64,000 bases of DNA from Mycolicibacterium goodii. GTDB taxonomy: Bacteria > Actinomycetota > Actinomycetes > Mycobacteriales > Mycobacteriaceae. The position numbers were made by a program, and so were the translations under genes. Shown here in pieces: positions 26,699-35,818 of the stretch (its first letter is position 1; each line of letters begins with the position of its first letter). Location of the stretch: the NCBI RefSeq assembly GCF_022370755.2, contig NZ_CP092364.2, positions 3,472,001 through 3,536,000 of the forward strand. Reading direction: 5' to 3'. Below the pieces are notes generated by a model. That model made no database searches and was not told the DNA's origin. It saw only the letters and a list, made by a program, of their open reading frames with translations.

Positions 26699-27982
26699 GT
26701 GTTTCGGCGATACCTGGCGCTGATGGTGGCTGCGCTGCTCACAGGCCTTCTCGCCGGTTGTGAGAACACGGATTCCTGGGTCGATGCGCACCCGGCCTCC
26801 GGTTGGGCCGCGCAGTATGCCGACGCCGCCAACAGCAGTTACAAGAGCTCACCCGGTGCCGAGAGGCTGCGGCCCGAGTGGAGTCGATCGGCCAAGGGCG
26901 ACATCGGTGCACAGGTCGCCCTGGGTTCGGGCGGGTATCTCGCGGTCAACGCCCAGAGCGCGGGCGGGTGCTCATTGATGGTCTGGGAGGCCGGCAACAA
27001 CGGCCGCCAGCGCTGGTGCACGCGCCTGGTGCAGGGTGGCGGTTGGTCCGGCCCGCTGTTCGACGGCTTCGACAACGTCTATGTCGGCCAGCCGGGGGCG
27101 ATGCTGTCCTTTCCTCCCACGCAGTGGATCCGCTGGCGCAAGCCGGTGATCGGGATGCCGACCACGCCCCGGCTACTGGCCGACGGTCAGCTGCTCGTGA
27201 TCACGCACCTCGGGCAGGTGCTGGTGTTCGACTCCCACCGCGGCACGGTCGAGGGCACTCCTCTCGATCTCGTGTCGGGGGTGGACCCCACCGATTCCGA
27301 GCGCGGTCTGGCGGACTGCCAACTGGCCCGGTCGCGGTGCCCGGTCGCGGCGGCACCCGCGTTCTCCCCCGCCACCAACATCGTGGTGCTGAGCCTGTGG
27401 CAGCCGGGTGCCGAGGCCCCGGTTCTTGTCGGCCTCAACTACCGGCCCGGACAGAAGCCGTTGTTGACGCACGCGTGGACCAGTGCTGCCGCGGGACGCG
27501 GACCGTTGGCCAGCCCGGTGCTGTCCGCCGACGGGAAGACCATCTACGTCAGCGGGCGCGACGAGCGGCTGTGGGCCCTGAACTCCGCGGACGGGTCGGC
27601 CAAGTGGTCGGTCCCGCTGGATCACCTGGCGCAGACCCCGCCTTCGGTGTCGCCGGACGGTTTGATCATCTCTGGTGGCGGTCCCGACGCCCGGCTCACC
27701 GCGGTGCGCGACGACGGTGACCGGGGCGAGGTCGTGTGGACGCGCGACGACGTGGCCCCGTTGTCGACCTCCAGCCGCTCGGGAGACGTCGGGTACACCG
27801 TGGCCCGCGAGGGTGGGTACGGCCAATCCCTACTGGTGTTCGACACCGGCGACGGACGCACTCTGGAGACCCATCCGCTGCCCGATGCCACCGGCTGGCC
27901 GGTGGGGGTGTCCATCGGCCACGACGGCCGCGTTGTCACCGCGACGAGTGACGGTCAAGTGTATGGCTTCGCACCCGCCTGA
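26699..27982 (+). CDS. PQQ-like beta-propeller lipoprotein (Rv3035-like)
   Basis: A 427-residue exported lipoprotein. GTG at 26699 follows GAAAGGA and gives a signal peptide ending in the lipobox LLAGC with the modified Cys at position 21. The rest is a series of blade-like repeats with aromatic/Trp ends (KTIYVSGRDERLWALNSADG, AKWSVPL, DGQVYGF), as in PQQ-type or BamB-like propellers, but without an evident catalytic site. It would sit on the outer face of the plasma membrane as a binding or scaffold protein. Ligand unknown. Confidence 0.85.
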   Translation: MFRRYLALMVAALLTGLLAGCENTDSWVDAHPASGWAAQYADAANSSYKSSPGAERLRPEWSRSAKGDIGAQVALGSGGYLAVNAQSAGGCSLMVWEAGNNGRQRWCTRLVQGGGWSGPLFDGFDNVYVGQPGAMLSFPPTQWIRWRKPVIGMPTTPRLLADGQLLVITHLGQVLVFDSHRGTVEGTPLDLVSGVDPTDSERGLADCQLARSRCPVAAAPAFSPATNIVVLSLWQPGAEAPVLVGLNYRPGQKPLLTHAWTSAAAGRGPLASPVLSADGKTIYVSGRDERLWALNSADGSAKWSVPLDHLAQTPPSVSPDGLIISGGGPDARLTAVRDDGDRGEVVWTRDDVAPLSTSSRSGDVGYTVAREGGYGQSLLVFDTGDGRTLETHPLPDATGWPVGVSIGHDGRVVTATSDGQVYGFAPA

Positions 27983-28094
27983 AACCGGAAGTTTTACAGC
28001 GAATTGACGGAATCGCCACAGATAATCGTCAGCTTCGTGTGAGGATTTGGCGCGGCAACGCAACCGTCCGCTCTCTGGGGGAAGGCAACAACTC

Positions 28095-29639
28095 GTGTCG
28101 GAGTTTCTCGACAACATCAACAGCTACGTGTGGAGTAGCGCGCTCGTCTATCTGTGTCTCGCCGCGGGCGTGTACTTCTCGATTCGGACCCGTCTCCTGC
28201 AGGTGCGGCAGATACCGGAGATGCTCCGGCTGATGGTCCGGGGCGAGAAGTCACCATCGGGAGTCTCGTCGTTCCAGGCGTTGACCATGTCACTCGCGGG
28301 TCGGGTGGGCACCGGCAACATCGCCGGCGTCGCGACCGCGATCGCGTTCGGCGGCCCGGGCGCCATGTTCTGGATGTGGGCCGTGGCGTTCCTCGGCGCG
28401 TCGACATCGTTCGTGGAATGCACCCTGGGCCAGATCTACAAGGCCCGTGACCAGCTCACGGGTGAATACCGCGGTGGTCCGGCCTACTACCTGAGCCGTG
28501 CCCTCGAGCACACCCGCGCGGCCGGCTTCTTCAAGGTGTACGGATTGCTCTTCGCCGCCGTCACGGTGCTGGCCTGCGGTCTGCTGCTGCCCAGCGTGCA
28601 GTCGAACTCGATGGCCGCCGCGATGAACTCGGCCTGGGGATTCTCGACCTGGTGGGTCGGCGTCGGCATCGTGATCGTCCTCGCCTTCGTCATCATCGGC
28701 GGCGTCAAGCGCATCGCGGCGTTCGCCTCGATCGTGGTGCCGTTCATGGCGGTCGTCTACATCGCCCTCGCCCTGATCATCGTCGTGGTGAACGCCGGTG
28801 CGGTGCCCGAGGTGCTGCGGCTGATCTTCGCGAGCGCGTTCGGTCTCGATTCGGCGTTCGGCGCGATCATCGGCTCGGCCGTGATGTGGGGCGTCAAGCG
28901 CGGTATCTACTCCAACGAGGCCGGCCAGGGCACGGGTCCGCACGCCGCGGCCGCGGCCGAGGTCACCCATCCCGCCAAGCAGGGCTTGGTGCAGGCGTTC
29001 GCGGTGTACATCGACACGCTGTTCGTGTGTTCGGCCACCGGCTTTCTGATCCTGACGACGGGCGCATACCGCGTCTACGAAGGCGAGAGCGAAACCGGCG
29101 CGGTGCTCGCCGAGGGCGGCATGCTGCCGTCGGATATCGCGGTGGGACCGGCCTTCGCGCAGGCAGGCTTCGACACCTTGTGGAGCGGTGCCGGAGCGTC
29201 ATTCGTCGCGGTGTCGTTGGCGTTCTTCGCGTTCACCACGATCGTCGCGTACTACTACATGGCCGAGACGAACCTGCGCTTCCTGCTCGGCAAGGCCGCG
29301 ACCATCCCGGTCCCGATGATCCGTGGCACCGTCGGTTCCAACGCCACCATGCTGCTGCAGGCCCTGATCCTGGTGTCGGTGGTCACCGGCGCGATCTCCA
29401 CCGCGACCGACGCGTGGACGCTCGGTGACATCGGCGTCGGGTTGATGGCCTGGCTCAACATCATCGGCATCATCATCCTGCAGCGGCCCGCGCTGGCGGC
29501 GCTGCGCGATTACGAGAAGCAGCAGAAGGCCGGGATCGACCCGGTGTTCGACCCGCTCAGCCTCGACATCGCCGGTGCGAAGTTCTGGGAGACCTACGAT
29601 CCGTCGGGCCGTCAGGAACGGACGACGACATCCGCGTGA
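28095..29639 (+). CDS. Alanine/glycine:cation symporter (AGCS family)
   Basis: A 514-residue membrane protein. Family motifs include SSFQALTMSLAGRVGTGNIA near residue 65, GPGAMFWMWAVAFLGA, and KRGIYSNEAGQGTGPHAAAA in the middle, which belongs to the substrate/cation site. GTG at 28095 was chosen because GGGGGAAGG ends 9 nt before it and the product then begins SEFLDNINSYVW. It should import alanine or glycine with Na+ or H+. It is convergent with the following gene. Confidence 0.93.
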   Translation: MSEFLDNINSYVWSSALVYLCLAAGVYFSIRTRLLQVRQIPEMLRLMVRGEKSPSGVSSFQALTMSLAGRVGTGNIAGVATAIAFGGPGAMFWMWAVAFLGASTSFVECTLGQIYKARDQLTGEYRGGPAYYLSRALEHTRAAGFFKVYGLLFAAVTVLACGLLLPSVQSNSMAAAMNSAWGFSTWWVGVGIVIVLAFVIIGGVKRIAAFASIVVPFMAVVYIALALIIVVVNAGAVPEVLRLIFASAFGLDSAFGAIIGSAVMWGVKRGIYSNEAGQGTGPHAAAAAEVTHPAKQGLVQAFAVYIDTLFVCSATGFLILTTGAYRVYEGESETGAVLAEGGMLPSDIAVGPAFAQAGFDTLWSGAGASFVAVSLAFFAFTTIVAYYYMAETNLRFLLGKAATIPVPMIRGTVGSNATMLLQALILVSVVTGAISTATDAWTLGDIGVGLMAWLNIIGIIILQRPALAALRDYEKQQKAGIDPVFDPLSLDIAGAKFWETYDPSGRQERTTTSA

Positions 29640-29649
29640 TGCACTGATC

Positions 29650-29695
29650 GGCGGTGGTGTCCGTCTCGGCTCATGCCAACAGGGACGCCACCGCC
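29650..29695. terminator. Inverted repeat between convergent genes
   Basis: GGCGGTGGTGTCC (29650-29662) pairs with GGACGCCACCGCC (29683-29695) over 13 positions with one G-U, loop 20 nt. It lies just after the symporter stop and enters the last codons of the convergent gene, so it could terminate both transcripts. Confidence 0.5.
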
Positions 29696-30372
29696 GACCG
29701 CGGCACCGAGGCCTGGAGTGCCCCGGCCGAATCGGCCACCAGCGCGCCGCGGTCGAAGAAGAAGATCACGGCGTCGTCGGTGATGGCGAAGTTCTGGTAA
29801 TGGGCGGGATCCATTCCCGCCGACTGCGACGTCGAATGCACGATGCCCGACTGCATCTCCAAGTCGCGCTGCACGATCGGGAAGATCACGTCCAGCGGCC
29901 GGGTCCCGGGCTTGAACAACGTGTCGAATGTGATGGGCGCCCGCTTGCCCAGGTCGTAATTGAAGGCCTTGTACCAGGTCTCCGGTTGAGCGCCGCCGAC
30001 ATCCTGGAACACCTCGAGCACCAGGCTCTGGGTGCGCGGCGGCAGCCCCGGTGTGCCGGAAGAGGAATACGACGTTCCCCTCGCGTCCAGCACATACGGC
30101 TGGTCGCGCGACCCCGGCATGTCGGAGACGTTGATGAACCCGTCGCGGGTCTGACTCAGGTAGCCGACCACCGCCGCCTGGTCCGGGTATGTGGTCGAGA
30201 AGGTGTAATCCAGCGTGTATGTCGCGTTGGCGGTGTGCACCTGGCACACCTGATCGGCGTCGACGGTGCCACCCAGGTCGGCGCACGTCGACTGTGCGGC
30301 CGCGGTCGGCGCGGTCACTCCGCCGATCAGCACGCCGGCTGCCAATACCCCTACCACGGTGGAAATTCGCAT
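29671..30372 (-). CDS. Secreted TB22.2-like protein (RsiV/DUF3298-type, Rv3036c-like)
   Basis: A 233-residue exported protein with a signal peptide ending near TAAAQS (about residue 27). The mature part starts with a Cys pair region (STCADLGGTVDADQVCQV), then the DUF3298-like beta fold (YTLDYTFSTTYPDQAAVVGY, YNLGKRAP-like core, FAITDDAVIFFFDRGALV). M. tuberculosis Rv3036c (TB22.2) has the same neighbours and size. It is reported as an esterase-like secreted antigen; I see no confident catalytic triad. Confidence 0.8.
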   Translation of the reverse strand: MRISTVVGVLAAGVLIGGVTAPTAAAQSTCADLGGTVDADQVCQVHTANATYTLDYTFSTTYPDQAAVVGYLSQTRDGFINVSDMPGSRDQPYVLDARGTSYSSSGTPGLPPRTQSLVLEVFQDVGGAQPETWYKAFNYDLGKRAPITFDTLFKPGTRPLDVIFPIVQRDLEMQSGIVHSTSQSAGMDPAHYQNFAITDDAVIFFFDRGALVADSAGALQASVPRSAVASLLA

Positions 30373-30445
30373 CGTCAGTCGTCCTCCCGGGCGATCAACC
30401 AAACGCCGACCGCGCCGGCATTTCGATTCAAGCGTACTTTGCGGG

Positions 30446-31609
30446 TTATCGCGTCGGACGGCAAATGTAAGCCGTCGCCCGGCTCGCCGATCCAGAACCC
30501 AGCCGGGTGATGACCACCGTGAGTTGCTCTGATCCGCGCAGGCGTAACCGCGTTCGCAGTACGTCGGGGTCCACATTGACCCCGCGGACCAGTATCTCTA
30601 CCGCACCGGCAGACCGTGCCGCAAGTGCCGCCCGCAAACGCCGCTCGTGGTAGCCCAGTTCCTCGAGCACCTCGAACCCGCGGAGCCCGCCGGGAAGACG
30701 GTCACCGGAGAGGTAGGCGATGTCGGGGTCGAGTTGCCACAGTCCGTGCCGGGCCGCGTAGTGGCGCACCAGTCCTGCGCGCACGATCGCTCCGTCGGGA
30801 TCGACGATCCAGCGACCGACGGGTGCGACGGCACAGTCGTCGGGTTCGGCGTCGGTGATCTGTTCACCACGGTCGAGCACCGTGGCTCGCCTACGCACCC
30901 CGTCGTCGGCGAACCCGCGCGACCACAGACACGCCTCACGCACTCCCCCACCCACCGACGTCACCTCGATCTCACCGGTGAAACCCATGCGCTCGATCTC
31001 CGCGAAATCGATTCCGGGAGCACACTTCACGACGATGTCGCGGTTCCGGTAGACCTCGAACACCGCGTCGAGCGCCGGGGTATAGGCACGCGGATCGAAC
31101 CGTCGCCTGCCACCATGACGACGCGCCGGGTCCAGCATGACCACGGCGTCGCGGGTGATGGGCCGCAGCGCGTCGGCGCGGCACACGTCGACGCCGTCCA
31201 CGTTGCCGGCCGCCATCGCGACCCGCACCGGGTCGAGATCACTGCCCACCAACATGTCAGTCGAATCACGAAGTGCCGCAAGCTCACTGCCGATCGAGCA
31301 GGTGGCGTCGTGCACACGCGCACCGGCGAGCCGCGCGGCCCGGTGTGCAGCCACCGGCGCCGCGGTGGCCTGCTGCAGTGCCTCGTCGGTGAACAGCCAG
31401 CCCGACGGGTCGGCGAACTTGGCCGCCGCCCGTCGCCGCAACTGCACGGTCTCGACGAGTACCGCCGCGCGGTCACCGAAAGTCGCTCGCAGCGTTGCGA
31501 TGTCGTTGACGAGACGAGCGCCCGACAGGGCCAGGTTCCCGGCCTCGTCGAGCGCCTGCCTCCCGGCCGCCGACCGCAGATACGCGACGTCGGCGGTCGT
31601 GAAACTCAC
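30446..31609 (-). CDS. SAM-dependent methyltransferase, THUMP-like C-terminus (Rv3037c-like)
   Basis: A 387-residue class I methyltransferase. GTG at 31609 gives SFTTADVAYLRSAAGRQALD, matching the family start. The SAM-binding core has ARVHDATCSIGSELAALRDS, followed by DLDPVRVAMAAGNV and AVVMLDPARRHGGRRRF, the D-P-A-R motif seen in RNA/THUMP-associated methyltransferases. The C-terminal 80 residues form a small domain (LARHYAARHGLWQLDPDIAY region). It starts 8 nt after the stop of the other methyltransferase, so the two are co-transcribed. Substrate unknown, probably RNA. Confidence 0.82.
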   Translation of the reverse strand: MSFTTADVAYLRSAAGRQALDEAGNLALSGARLVNDIATLRATFGDRAAVLVETVQLRRRAAAKFADPSGWLFTDEALQQATAAPVAAHRAARLAGARVHDATCSIGSELAALRDSTDMLVGSDLDPVRVAMAAGNVDGVDVCRADALRPITRDAVVMLDPARRHGGRRRFDPRAYTPALDAVFEVYRNRDIVVKCAPGIDFAEIERMGFTGEIEVTSVGGGVREACLWSRGFADDGVRRRATVLDRGEQITDAEPDDCAVAPVGRWIVDPDGAIVRAGLVRHYAARHGLWQLDPDIAYLSGDRLPGGLRGFEVLEELGYHERRLRAALAARSAGAVEILVRGVNVDPDVLRTRLRLRGSEQLTVVITRLGSGSASRATAYICRPTR

Positions 31610-31617
31610 CCCAGGGC

Positions 31618-32595
31618 TCAGGAGGGTTTGACCCCCGTGACCATGACGTTGTAGAACCAGCCCTTCGGCACGACCTTGCGCCAGATGTTGGCGTCCACCC
31701 AGCTCAGTGTGGTCCAGCTGTTGAACGCGAACTTGGCCCAGCCCCACCCCAGACGGCCCGGGGGCACCGCGGCCTCGAACGTGCGCACCGGCCAGCCCAG
31801 CATGGCGGCGGTGAACTCTTCGCTGGCGGTACGTACCTGGACCGCACCGGCGTTGGAGGCCATGCGCTCCAGGTCCGTCGGATCGAACGTGTGCAGGTCG
31901 ACCACGGCCTCAAGGGCCGCCGCACGAGATGACTCGTCGAGTTCCTCCTGGGGACGGCGCCAGCCATTCAGGAACGGCAGTTTGGTCAGGTTCGTGGTCG
32001 CATGCCACGTGAGGGTGGACAGCTCGCGGGCGTACCGATTGCCGACCGTGGTGGGTTCACCGGCGAACACGAACCGACCGCCCGGTTTGAGGATGCGCAC
32101 GACCTCGCGCAGCGACAGCTCGACATCGGGGATGTGGTGCAGGACGGCGTGCCCGACGACGAGGTCGAACGTGTTGTCCTCGTAGGGAATGCCCTCCGCA
32201 TCGGCGACGCGGCCGTCGATGTCGAGGCCCAGCGACTGGCCGTTGCGGGTGGCCACCTTGACCATGCCGGGCGACAGATCGGTGACCGAGCCGCGGCGCG
32301 CCACACCCGACTGGATGAGGTTGAGCAGGAAGAACCCGGTGCCGCAGCCCAGTTCGAGGGCCCGGTCGTACGGCAGTTTGCGCTGTTCCTCCTCGGGCAC
32401 GATGGCATCGAACCGGCCGCGCGCGTAGTCGATGCAGCGCTGGTCGTAGGAGATCGACCACTTCTCGTCGTAGGTCTCGGCCTCCCAGTCGTGGTAGAGG
32501 ACCTGCGCCAGCTTGCTGTCGTGCATCGCGGCTTCGACCTCTTCGGCCGTCGCGTGCGGGTTCGGAGCCGGGTCGGCGTCCCTGATTTCCGTCAT
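31618..32595 (-). CDS. Class I SAM-dependent methyltransferase (Rv3038c-like)
   Basis: A 325-residue methyltransferase. Motif I is ALELGCGTGFFLLNLIQSG near residue 83, followed by VTDLSPGMVKVATRNG, VADAEGIPYEDNTFDLVVGH and VLHHIPDVELSLREVVRILK. ATG at 32595 was chosen because TAGGCT lies 7 nt upstream (leaderless) and the product begins MTEIRDADPAPNPHA. The C-terminal third is family-specific. It is the first gene of a pair with the THUMP-like methyltransferase. The substrate is not known to me. Confidence 0.87.
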   Translation of the reverse strand: MTEIRDADPAPNPHATAEEVEAAMHDSKLAQVLYHDWEAETYDEKWSISYDQRCIDYARGRFDAIVPEEEQRKLPYDRALELGCGTGFFLLNLIQSGVARRGSVTDLSPGMVKVATRNGQSLGLDIDGRVADAEGIPYEDNTFDLVVGHAVLHHIPDVELSLREVVRILKPGGRFVFAGEPTTVGNRYARELSTLTWHATTNLTKLPFLNGWRRPQEELDESSRAAALEAVVDLHTFDPTDLERMASNAGAVQVRTASEEFTAAMLGWPVRTFEAAVPPGRLGWGWAKFAFNSWTTLSWVDANIWRKVVPKGWFYNVMVTGVKPS

Positions 32596-32602
32596 GCAGG
32601 GC

Positions 32603-32608
32603 AGCCTA
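32603..32608 (-). promoter_or_regulatory. Leaderless -10 box of the Rv3038c-like gene
   Basis: On the minus strand TAGGCT ends 7 nt before the ATG at 32595. This is the usual leaderless geometry and fixes the start codon. Confidence 0.5.
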
Positions 32609-32630
32609 ACGGGCCACCCCGCCACGGCGG

Positions 32631-33326
32631 TCAGGGCCGGTCCACCATCCGATCGGTCGGCCTATGCGCCGGCCAGGTGACGGAGGCCTTGGCGGCGGCC
32701 AGAACGTCGACCGGATGCTCGACGAACCGGCGGGCCCACGCCAGTGCGGCGTCGTACACGTGGTCGGGAGCGACCATGTCGTCGATCAGGCCGAGGTCGA
32801 GCGCTTCCTGAGCGCCGACGAAGCGCCCGCTGAACACGAGTTCCTTGGCCTTGCTGGTGCCGATCGTCCCCGCGAGCCGCATTCCGCCGTCGCCGCGGGG
32901 CGCGAGCCCCGCCAAGATCTCGGTGGCGCCGAATTTGACATTGTCGCCGCTCACCCGCCAGTCCGCGGCCAGGGCCAGGTTCATCCCGCTGCCGAGCGCA
33001 TATCCGGTGATCGCGGCGACCGTGGGTTTGGGGATCGCCGCCACGGCCTCGATGCAGCGCTGCAGCGCATGGTCGGCCGCCGCGGTCTCCTCGGCGTCGA
33101 GGGTGCGCAGTTCGGGGACGTCGTCACCGGCACAGAAGATCTCGTGGCCGCCGTACAGGATCACCGCGGCGACATCGGCGCGTTCGCCCAGCTCGTTCGC
33201 GGCGATCGAGATCTCGCGGTACATCTGGCGCGTCAACGCGTTCGTCGGGGGCCGCGACAACAGAAGTGTGGCCACCCCGGACTGTTCGGGGGCGGTGCCG
33301 AGAACGATCCTGACGAACTCGTTCAT
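32631..33326 (-). CDS. echA17: Enoyl-CoA hydratase/isomerase family protein EchA17
   Basis: A 231-residue crotonase-fold protein, slightly short for the family. The oxyanion-hole segments are [20 protein letters not shown] and [20 protein letters not shown]; the region corresponding to the second catalytic Glu is [20 protein letters not shown]. The start overlaps the NUDIX gene stop (ATGA). Family members hydrate enoyl-CoA in beta-oxidation or a related pathway; the substrate range cannot be told. Position and size match M. tuberculosis Rv3039c. Confidence 0.88.
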   Translation of the reverse strand: MNEFVRIVLGTAPEQSGVATLLLSRPPTNALTRQMYREISIAANELGERADVAAVILYGGHEIFCAGDDVPELRTLDAEETAAADHALQRCIEAVAAIPKPTVAAITGYALGSGMNLALAADWRVSGDNVKFGATEILAGLAPRGDGGMRLAGTIGTSKAKELVFSGRFVGAQEALDLGLIDDMVAPDHVYDAALAWARRFVEHPVDVLAAAKASVTWPAHRPTDRMVDRP

Positions 33327-34144
33327 CGGCCGGGCGACCGATGATTTCGGGCGGCGTTGTAGCGCTCACTGTCGAAATACTCGATCTCCCAGTTGTTGCC
33401 CTCGGTGGACAGGCTGGGTTCGATCGGCACGATCTTGCGTTCGGCGGCCAGCACCTCGGCCACCGTCCGACCGTTGAGCGAGTCCAGCTGCGTCCACGTC
33501 GGGGGCAGCAGAAAGGTGCGCCCGGCCTCGAAGTCGTCGAGCCCGGCCTGTGGCGTGCACCAGAACGCGCGGTCGGTCTCGGTGTTCTCACCGTCGGCGC
33601 GCTGCCCCTCCGGGAGGGCGGCGACAAAGAAGTACGTGTCGTAGCGACGCGTGCGCTCCTCTTTCGGCGTCACCCAGTTGGCCCAGGGTCGCAGCAGGTC
33701 GGCGCGCAGCACGAGTTTCTCGTCGCGCAGAAAATCGGCGAACGACAGCGAGTGATTGGCGAGGGCCGCACGGGCGTCGCCGTACACCGACGCGTCGGCG
33801 ATGATGCCCGGATCGCCGGATCCGTTCTGCGGACCGGCGAACAACACGCCGGACTCCTCGAACGTTTCGCGCGCCGCGGCGCACACAAGCGCCTCGGCCA
33901 GCCCTTCGTCGACACCGAGGCGTTGCGCCCACCACGACGGCTCGGGTCCGTACCACGCGATGTCGGCATTTCGGTCGCGATCGTCGACGCCGCCACCTGG
34001 GAACACCATCACCCCGGCGACGAATTCCATCGCGGCATGCCTGCGCATCAGGAACACCTCGATGTCTGTGCGTGTGTCCCGATGCACGTCGCGGATCAAC
34101 ATCACCGTCGCCGCGGGCCGGGGGACCAGTGGGTCGTCAGTCAT
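33323..34144 (-). CDS. NUDIX hydrolase (Rv3040c-like)
   Basis: A 273-residue NUDIX-domain protein of the long, CoA-diphosphatase-like type. The strand [19 protein letters not shown] leads to the NUDIX helix [16 protein letters not shown], which retains the R-E-x-x-E-E core. ATG at 34144 gives [20 protein letters not shown]. It overlaps the ABC ATPase gene by 8 nt upstream and echA17 by 4 nt downstream. Next to an enoyl-CoA hydratase, a role in cleaving CoA or acyl-CoA diphosphates is plausible. Confidence 0.85.
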   Translation of the reverse strand: MTDDPLVPRPAATVMLIRDVHRDTRTDIEVFLMRRHAAMEFVAGVMVFPGGGVDDRDRNADIAWYGPEPSWWAQRLGVDEGLAEALVCAAARETFEESGVLFAGPQNGSGDPGIIADASVYGDARAALANHSLSFADFLRDEKLVLRADLLRPWANWVTPKEERTRRYDTYFFVAALPEGQRADGENTETDRAFWCTPQAGLDDFEAGRTFLLPPTWTQLDSLNGRTVAEVLAAERKIVPIEPSLSTEGNNWEIEYFDSERYNAARNHRSPGR

Positions 34145-34994
34145 TTCGCCTCCTGTGCGCGGCCCGGCTCCTGACCCGACGCGCAAAGTACCGTCCGTCG
34201 ATCATCTCGAGGGCGATGGCCTGCCCGAACGCCTTGGACAGGTTCTCGGCCGTCAGGACATCGGTGAGCAGGCCGGAGGCCACCACCTTGCCCTCGGACA
34301 GGATCAGCCCGTGACTGAAGCCGACCGGGATCTCCTCGACATGGTGCGTCACGAGCACCATCGCCGGTGCATCGGGGTCGGCGGCCAGGTCGGTGAGCCG
34401 TGCGACGAGGTCCTCGCGGCCCCCGAGGTCGAGCCCGGCCGCGGGTTCGTCGAGCAGCAGCAGTTCCGGGTCGGTCATCAGCGACCTGGCGATCAGGACG
34501 CGCTTGCGCTCACCCTCCGACAGGGTCCCGTACCGGCGTTCGGCCAGGTGCTCGGCGCCGACGCTTTCGAGCATGTCGACGGCCTGCTCGTAGTCGACGT
34601 CGTCGTACTGCTCACGCCACCGGCCCAGCACCGCGTAACCGGCCGAGACGACCAGGTCGCGGACCACCTCGTCGTCGGGAATCCGTTGCGACAGCGCCGA
34701 GCTGCTCAGACCGACCCGCGACCGCAGCTCGGCCATGTCGGTGCGGCCCAGCCGCTCCCCCAGCACGTAGGCGGTTCCCGACGATGGGTGTTCGGTCGCG
34801 GCGGCGATTCGCAACAGGGACGTCTTGCCCGCGCCGTTCGGACCGATGACCACCCAGCGTTCGTCGAGTTCGACCGCCCACGTGATGGGCCCGACAAGGG
34901 TGTTTCCGCCGCGGCGCAAGGTGACCCTCGCGAAGTCGATCAGCAGGTCTGGGTTGTCGGCTCCGTCGACTGCGTCTTCTCCGGTTGTGGGCAC
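34137..34994 (-). CDS. ABC transporter ATP-binding protein (Rv3041c-like)
   Basis: A 285-residue ABC ATPase with Walker A GPNGAGKT (51-58), signature LSEGERKR near 158, Walker B LLLLDEPAAGLD near 175 and the switch His in LVTHHVEEIP. No permease gene is adjacent, so it may work with a distant membrane partner or, like some soluble ABC proteins, without one. The GTG start at 34994 lies inside the 3' end of the YczE-like gene (55-nt overlap) and has TACGAT 6 nt upstream, giving its own leaderless promoter. Confidence 0.88.
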   Translation of the reverse strand: MPTTGEDAVDGADNPDLLIDFARVTLRRGGNTLVGPITWAVELDERWVVIGPNGAGKTSLLRIAAATEHPSSGTAYVLGERLGRTDMAELRSRVGLSSSALSQRIPDDEVVRDLVVSAGYAVLGRWREQYDDVDYEQAVDMLESVGAEHLAERRYGTLSEGERKRVLIARSLMTDPELLLLDEPAAGLDLGGREDLVARLTDLAADPDAPAMVLVTHHVEEIPVGFSHGLILSEGKVVASGLLTDVLTAENLSKAFGQAIALEMIDGRYFARRVRSRAAHRRRND

Positions 34995-35656
34995 CCGCTC
35001 ATCGTAGTGATGTCCCCGGTGATGTCCCCGCCACGCGTCCGGTTACGCGCGGGCGCGCCGAAATCGTGGAACAGGATCCGTCGCGGCGTGAGTTTGAGGA
35101 ACAGCTGGACCAGTGGCCCGATTCCGAAGGCGTACAGCACCGTTCCCACGCCGACGGTGCCGCCCATCAGCCAGCCTGCGGCCAGCACGGTCGCCTCGAT
35201 GCAGGTGCGGACGAGCCGCACCGACAAGCCGGTGCGCGCCACGAGCCCCGTCATCAGGCCGTCGCGCGGTCCCGGTCCGAGACCCGCGCCGATGTAGAGC
35301 ACGGTGCTGATCGCGTTGAGCACGACCGCGCCGACCATCATCGCGATGCGCACCGGCATGGCCGTCGGCGCGGGCAGCACCGCGAGCACGGCGTCGACGG
35401 TCACGGCGATGACGATGACATTGGCGATGGTGCCGATGCCTGGCCGGTTGCGCAACGGGATCCAGGCCAGCAGGACCACGACGCCCACGACCGCCGATGC
35501 GAGCCCGATGGTCAGGGGCGTGTGCCGGGTCAGGCCCTGGTGGAAGACATCCCACGGGTCCAGGCCGAGGCCGGCCCGGACCATCATGGCCATCGACGTG
35601 CCGTATCCGATCAGCCCGACGAGCAGCAGCGTGCCGCGTGCGAATGCCGCCTTCAC
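34940..35656 (-). CDS. YczE/YitT-like integral membrane protein
   Basis: A 238-residue membrane protein with five to six hydrophobic segments and the YczE-type conserved loop MMVRAGLGLDPWDVFHQG, repeated in the second half as YIGAGLGPGPRDGLMTGL. The GTG start overlaps the stop of a 48-residue small gene by 2 nt. The polar 35-residue tail overlaps the next gene and may not be conserved. YczE proteins are often encoded beside MocR-type regulators of the YczR group, as here. Transported substrate unknown. Confidence 0.82.
   Translation of the reverse strand: MKAAFARGTLLLVGLIGYGTSMAMMVRAGLGLDPWDVFHQGLTRHTPLTIGLASAVVGVVVLLAWIPLRNRPGIGTIANVIVIAVTVDAVLAVLPAPTAMPVRIAMMVGAVVLNAISTVLYIGAGLGPGPRDGLMTGLVARTGLSVRLVRTCIEATVLAAGWLMGGTVGVGTVLYAFGIGPLVQLFLKLTPRRILFHDFGAPARNRTRGGDITGDITTMSGCPQPEKTQSTEPTTQTC
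35001..35006 (-). promoter_or_regulatory. Leaderless -10 box of the ABC ATPase gene, inside the YczE-like CDS
   Basis: TACGAT on the minus strand ends 6 nt before the GTG at 34994. It would let the ABC-NUDIX-echA17 operon be transcribed independently of the membrane protein gene in which it lies. Confidence 0.45.
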
Positions 35657-35799
35657 GCGTGATCGGGGAATCGGGCGCGGATGGCGTCGAGTTCACTGCT
35701 CACGCGGCGGGCGTCCACATCACGGACGCCAGGGCGATTGCGTGGCTCGTAGGCACGCCGGTACTTCACCGCCAGTCGAGATAGCCAATTCGTTCGCAT
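35653..35799 (-). CDS. 48-aa basic small protein coupled to the YczE-like gene
   Basis: ATG at 35799 opens a 48-codon frame (MRTNWLSRLAVKYRRAYEPR, then VRDVDARRVSSELDAIRARF) ending at a TGA that overlaps the GTG of the YczE-like gene by 2 nt. The product is charged with an amphipathic C-terminal helix (SSELDAIRARF) and reads like a real protein. It lies between the divergent regulator and the membrane gene and shares the promoter region. I recognise no family. It may be a small partner of the membrane protein. Confidence 0.6.
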   Translation of the reverse strand: MRTNWLSRLAVKYRRAYEPRNRPGVRDVDARRVSSELDAIRARFPDHA

Positions 35800-35818
35800 G
35801 ATCCCATGATCATGAGAT

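Noticed and set aside
33756..35297. 513-codon plus-strand open frame opposite the NUDIX, ABC and YczE-like genes
   Set aside because: Covers three genes with clear motifs on the minus strand.
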